Source of the DNA: JAAAOZ01 sp964496595
GTDB lineage: Bacteria; Chloroflexota; Anaerolineae; B4-G1; SLSP01
DNA: 25,246 bases
NCBI GenBank assembly: GCA_964496595.1
Contig: CAZCAI010000065.1
Span: 1 to 25,246, forward strand
Direction: 5' to 3'
Below the pieces are notes generated by a model. It was given only the letters and a program-made list of their open reading frames with translations, searched no databases and had not been told where the DNA came from. Position 1 is the stretch's first letter; each line of letters begins with the position of its first letter. The translations under genes and the position numbers were made by a program. This document shows, piece after piece, positions 23,701 through 25,246 of the stretch.

Positions 23701-24121
23701 GCTGCGCCTCGATCCGGCGGAAGGGGCGCCGACGGTCATCGGCGATTGCACCCTGATCCGCCAGGCGGTGAGCAATCTGGTGGATAACGCCATCAAGTAC
23801 ACGCCCGCCGGCGGGCAAGTCAACGTGGGCCTGACCGTAACCGATACCGAGGCCATTATCCATATCTCGGATACCGGCATCGGCATCGCGCCGGAGGATA
23901 TGGTGCGCCTCTTTGAGAAATTCCATCGCATCAAGCGCCGGGAGACGAGCGACATCCAGGGCACCGGCCTGGGCCTGGCGCTGGTCAAGTCCATTGTGGA
24001 GCGTCACGGGGGCCGCGTCTGGGTCGATAGCGAGGTGGATCAGGGCAGTACCTTCTACGTCGCGCTCCAATTGCCTGATGAGGAGGGTGGGGAAGAGGCC
24101 GCCATCGAGGGGGAGGGGTGA
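20777..24121 (+). CDS. Hybrid-input sensor histidine kinase (membrane module, Cache, HAMP, GAF, PAS, HisKA, HATPase)
   Basis: A 1114-residue membrane sensor kinase. Residues 18-230 form about six membrane helices. A further helix at 250-271 leads into a large extracytoplasmic region (about 275-520) of the double-Cache type, closed by a helix at about 525-546. HAMP (547-605), GAF (about 615-770) and PAS (about 772-870) domains follow. The HisKA phosphoacceptor is H888 in VSHDLRAPL. The ATPase has an N box NLVDNAIKYTP near 1000, DTGIGI near 1032 and GTGLGLAL near 1062, so all catalytic boxes are intact. AAAGGA precedes the ATG at 20777. No response regulator lies next to it here, so it is an orphan in this window. 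Confidence 0.93.
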   Translation: MNLNLWHAPTGFSFEFPMVWSSMILSILYAGLFLGVMWKQRSDFREMAQGQWISFALALLVSIPANFTLILQRTTAGSLPVAPISVLPAQPTVSLAGLLIVTAVAIWLGIGPAGVVNLLATFMWAWFFPLTFTDLLAFTSWGIVMGWCIHQPYKGRFFDLLRMPIVASVVSSLTPVFFFSFSRLALNLPEGGLLAVDYVASFWNNELPLWALSGLGVGVVFQLVFLNSAWRPPQRRDVISVYSRSLRARFLVFSIPLVLLSIVLSVLAVTSRAITLARDQAIVEMSRSADNASERLRQFHYTAPNLLITFAEDPTLLDPERRAQALRTDRQVVPFFQELLIVNSAREVVEAVPEGEAAVALTTEEELEVEKALNLGFLQVTRITKLPSGQYGLTAVQPIFQTEEGDSPSEERGAPVALLLGRVQLNVNPYMQQALDALQFTRGTGDGFILDEWGVIIAHPNPDFILRPWDGPLDALPEPGAGREYEEVSPDGRRILTYLHNSRGTPYAVILQLPYAAVLETATAIASPLLLVQIVVGGILLFAIPFYATRIIKPLNKLAEAANHIATENLDKPEEWDIPPVSIAGDDEVAQLGSAFEKMQIRLQARLKDLKLLLSVAQDVSATLDLESGVVPILKGALEETGAAVARFVLLSSSNRIQRVFTRGEDIDITNITALDQDFSKALRRRRNRLVIQDLSETKGATGAAQPLRSVAVFPVRLHNNTVAIFWVGADQSDAFDEARVDFLSTLANQATVLVENARLFQAAEGGRRRLAAILASTTDAILVIDSRARLLLINPAAQRVLEVDEAYGRLLKNLDIPEPLKTAVLRSEEEQQAVEVPLEDGRTFYASIAPILDPQGLMAGKVVVMRDVTHFKELDEMKSDFVATVSHDLRAPLTFIRGYATMLMMVGDLNDKQHDYLERILAGIDQMSALIGDLLNLRRIEAGVGVRQESCQLGLILIEAVDTMRARATNKGVMLRLDPAEGAPTVIGDCTLIRQAVSNLVDNAIKYTPAGGQVNVGLTVTDTEAIIHISDTGIGIAPEDMVRLFEKFHRIKRRETSDIQGTGLGLALVKSIVERHGGRVWVDSEVDQGSTFYVALQLPDEEGGEEAAIEGEG

Positions 24122-24131
24122 GGAATGTTGA

Positions 24132-24187
24132 AGTCCTACGCCGGCAGTCCTACGCCGGCAGTCCTACGCCCGCAGTCCTACGCCCGC
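24132..24187. repeat. Four tandem 14-bp repeats
   Basis: AGTCCTACGCCGGC occurs twice, then AGTCCTACGCCCGC twice, at 24132, 24146, 24160 and 24174. The 14-base unit is two heptads, in keeping with the 7-base period elsewhere in the window. It lies just after the histidine kinase stop and runs into the palindromic element. Confidence 0.88.
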
Positions 24188-24280
24188 AGATAAATCGCGG
24201 GCTAAAAGCTCAAGTCGGCTAGAAGCCGACTAAAATACGAGACACTTCTCGGTGTTGAATTGGCCTTCAGCCGACTTGAG
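24182..24280. repeat. REP-like palindromic cluster
   Basis: GCCCGC (24182) pairs with GCGGGC (24197). AGTCGGCT and AGCCGACT (24213-24231) form a perfect 8-bp hairpin around AGA. CTCAAGTCGGCT at 24209-24220 is also the exact reverse complement of AGCCGACTTGAG at 24269-24280, so two alternative folds compete for the same arm. It resembles bacterial REP/BIME clusters. No transposase gene is present. Confidence 0.75.
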
Positions 24281-24330
24281 TTTTCAGACGGGTAGTTCAC
24301 TGCATTAGTTTGCTTCACTACCATCAATCC

Positions 24331-24369
24331 AAAAAGCCCTGGGGGTGTGCGCATCCCCCAGGGCTTTTT
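24331..24369. terminator. Bidirectional intrinsic terminator
   Basis: A perfect 15-bp stem (24331-24345 with 24355-24369) encloses a 9-base loop. Its base is AAAAA on one side and TTTTT on the other, so either strand gives a GC-rich stem followed by Us. It sits between the convergent histidine kinase and P-loop genes. Confidence 0.92.
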
Positions 24370-24399
24370 GCTATCTTACGAGCTTACATCTTGGTGATG

Positions 24400-25128
24400 T
24401 TAGCCCCGCGCCTGCCGCCGCGACCAAAGCTGATTCAGTGTCGTCTCTAAGCGCTCGCCGAGCGCTTCGCCGCGCGGCGTCGTCACGTCATCCTCGTTCT
24501 CGAAGATGGCGTAGGGCGCCGCGATGCCCTTGACCTGCACGTAGGCGGGGTCGTCGGCGGTGAAGGCGGCCCAATCATCCTCGCCGTAGAGGCGGCGCAT
24601 TTTCTCGTTGCTGAGGCTGTGCTCCAGGATGCTGTCGAGGCGGGCGGGGTTGCGGCGGGCGCGGTTCTTGCGCAGCGATTCCTCGAAGGAGACGTTGATG
24701 TAGAGCGCCGCCGCGCGCTCTAAAATGGCGGGTGAGAGGTGCTCGTAGGCCGCCGCGTAGCCGCCGTGCTCGCTCCCGCGTGAGAATTCGATGATTGTGG
24801 TGAGCGTCGCGTGATAATCGGGATGATCGCGCCGGCGCTTGCCGTACTCCAACCCGATGCGCTCGATGAGCAGGTGCCAGAGGTAGGTCTCCTTGAAGTA
24901 GCCAGCGCCGTCGGTGTGCAGGCGGGGATGGCCCATCCGCTCCAGGATGGCATCTTCCTCGAACCACGTCCACAGCATCGGGAAGTCGTCGATGATGTCC
25001 AGCTCCCCGATGTGGAAGCGGCGTTGGCGCTCCGGCAGGGGCTGGCGGGCCAGATAGTCGATGACCTCGCTCTTGCCGGCGGCCGGTCGCGCGTTGAGGA
25101 TCAAAATCGGAAAAATGTGGGGATTCAT
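24400..25128 (-). CDS. P-loop NTPase/kinase-like protein, function unknown
   Basis: A 242-residue protein that opens with a hydrophobic strand and a Walker A motif, ARPAAGKS at residues 13-20, as in small-molecule or nucleoside kinases. The rest is rich in charged residues, with HIGELDIIDDFPMLWTW and a basic RKNRARRNPARLD segment that may be a lid. No specific family is recognised. The ATG at 25128 follows AAGGAG at six bases. It is a single gene on the minus strand, preceded by a palindromic repeat pair. Confidence 0.8.
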   Translation of the reverse strand: MNPHIFPILILNARPAAGKSEVIDYLARQPLPERQRRFHIGELDIIDDFPMLWTWFEEDAILERMGHPRLHTDGAGYFKETYLWHLLIERIGLEYGKRRRDHPDYHATLTTIIEFSRGSEHGGYAAAYEHLSPAILERAAALYINVSFEESLRKNRARRNPARLDSILEHSLSNEKMRRLYGEDDWAAFTADDPAYVQVKGIAAPYAIFENEDDVTTPRGEALGERLETTLNQLWSRRQARG

Positions 25129-25148
25129 TGTGATCTCCTTACTGTGTA

Positions 25149-25245
25149 AACCTTGCGAAGGTTGCGGGATGATCTTCTCTTCAGGGGCTTGTGTGCTCCA
25201 GGTTTCTGTGCCTACAATCAGGTGGAACTTAACCTTCGCAAGGGT
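25149..25245. repeat. Paired palindromic repeats AACCTTGCGAAGGTT
   Basis: AACCTTGCGAAGGTT at 25149-25163 is itself a hairpin (six-base arms around GCG). Its reverse complement, with one mismatch, lies at 25231-25245. The two arms are 67 bases apart and could pair over a distance. The spacer between them holds no recognisable gene, and the window ends one base later. Confidence 0.75.
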
Positions 25246-25246
25246 G

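Overview
The window is a GC-rich bacterial chromosome segment with 20 protein genes, no RNA genes and no sign of phage, transposase or integrase. The gene set fits Chloroflexota (possibly Anaerolineae-like); this is inferred from gene content and repeat style and no marker gene proves it. It includes a stand-alone B12-binding methylmalonyl-CoA mutase subunit beside MeaB, a two-block FtsX permease with its ATPase, a large HAMP-GAF-PAS histidine kinase, and GC-rich genes separated by AT-rich, repeat-filled spacers.

Layout. 65-3741 (minus): a MacB/LolCDE-like ABC exporter, ATPase then permease. 3836-4846 (minus): membrane-anchored endonuclease/exonuclease/phosphatase-fold enzyme. 5165-5998 (plus): PHP-domain phosphoesterase, divergent from it. 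6136-6948 (minus): GNAT acetyltransferase, separated from the PHP gene by a perfect 21-bp hairpin. 7230-11113 (minus): a likely four-gene operon of acylphosphatase, FecR-like membrane protein, AIR-synthase/HypE-like protein and membrane metallophosphoesterase. 11349-13902 (plus): glycosyltransferase and polyprenyl-phosphate sugar-1-phosphate transferase, whose promoter lies back-to-back with that of the acylphosphatase operon. 14103-17479 (plus): mutase B12 subunit, MeaB, beta-carbonic anhydrase, histidine phosphatase and YggT protein, ending in a clear intrinsic terminator. 17702-20575 (plus): ThiI, a Tat-exported lipoprotein of the acetoacetate-decarboxylase fold and a glycine-zipper membrane protein. 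20777-24121 (plus): orphan sensor histidine kinase with a strong promoter. 24400-25128 (minus): P-loop protein of unknown role, convergent with the kinase across a bidirectional terminator.

The most unusual signal is between the genes. Several 5' leaders carry degenerate AT-rich arrays with a strict 7-base period. At three unrelated genes (PHP, GNAT, acylphosphatase) the array ends in the same heptad, AACTGAT, a few bases before the Shine-Dalgarno sequence, and lies between the predicted transcription start and the ribosome binding site. A related 8-base version precedes the ABC ATPase. A second heptad family (GGAATAC/GCAATAC) occurs at four sites. These look like heptanucleotide STRRs of cyanobacteria, but their fixed position against the ribosome binding site suggests a leader element.

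Two genes (glycosyltransferase and thiI) have no Shine-Dalgarno, and a good -10 box sits seven or eight bases before the ATG, which predicts leaderless mRNAs. Several enzymes show changes at normally conserved motif positions: the metallophosphoesterase lacks the GNH motif, the carbonic anhydrase has Gln for the dyad Arg, and the decarboxylase-like protein has Met after the putative Schiff-base Lys.
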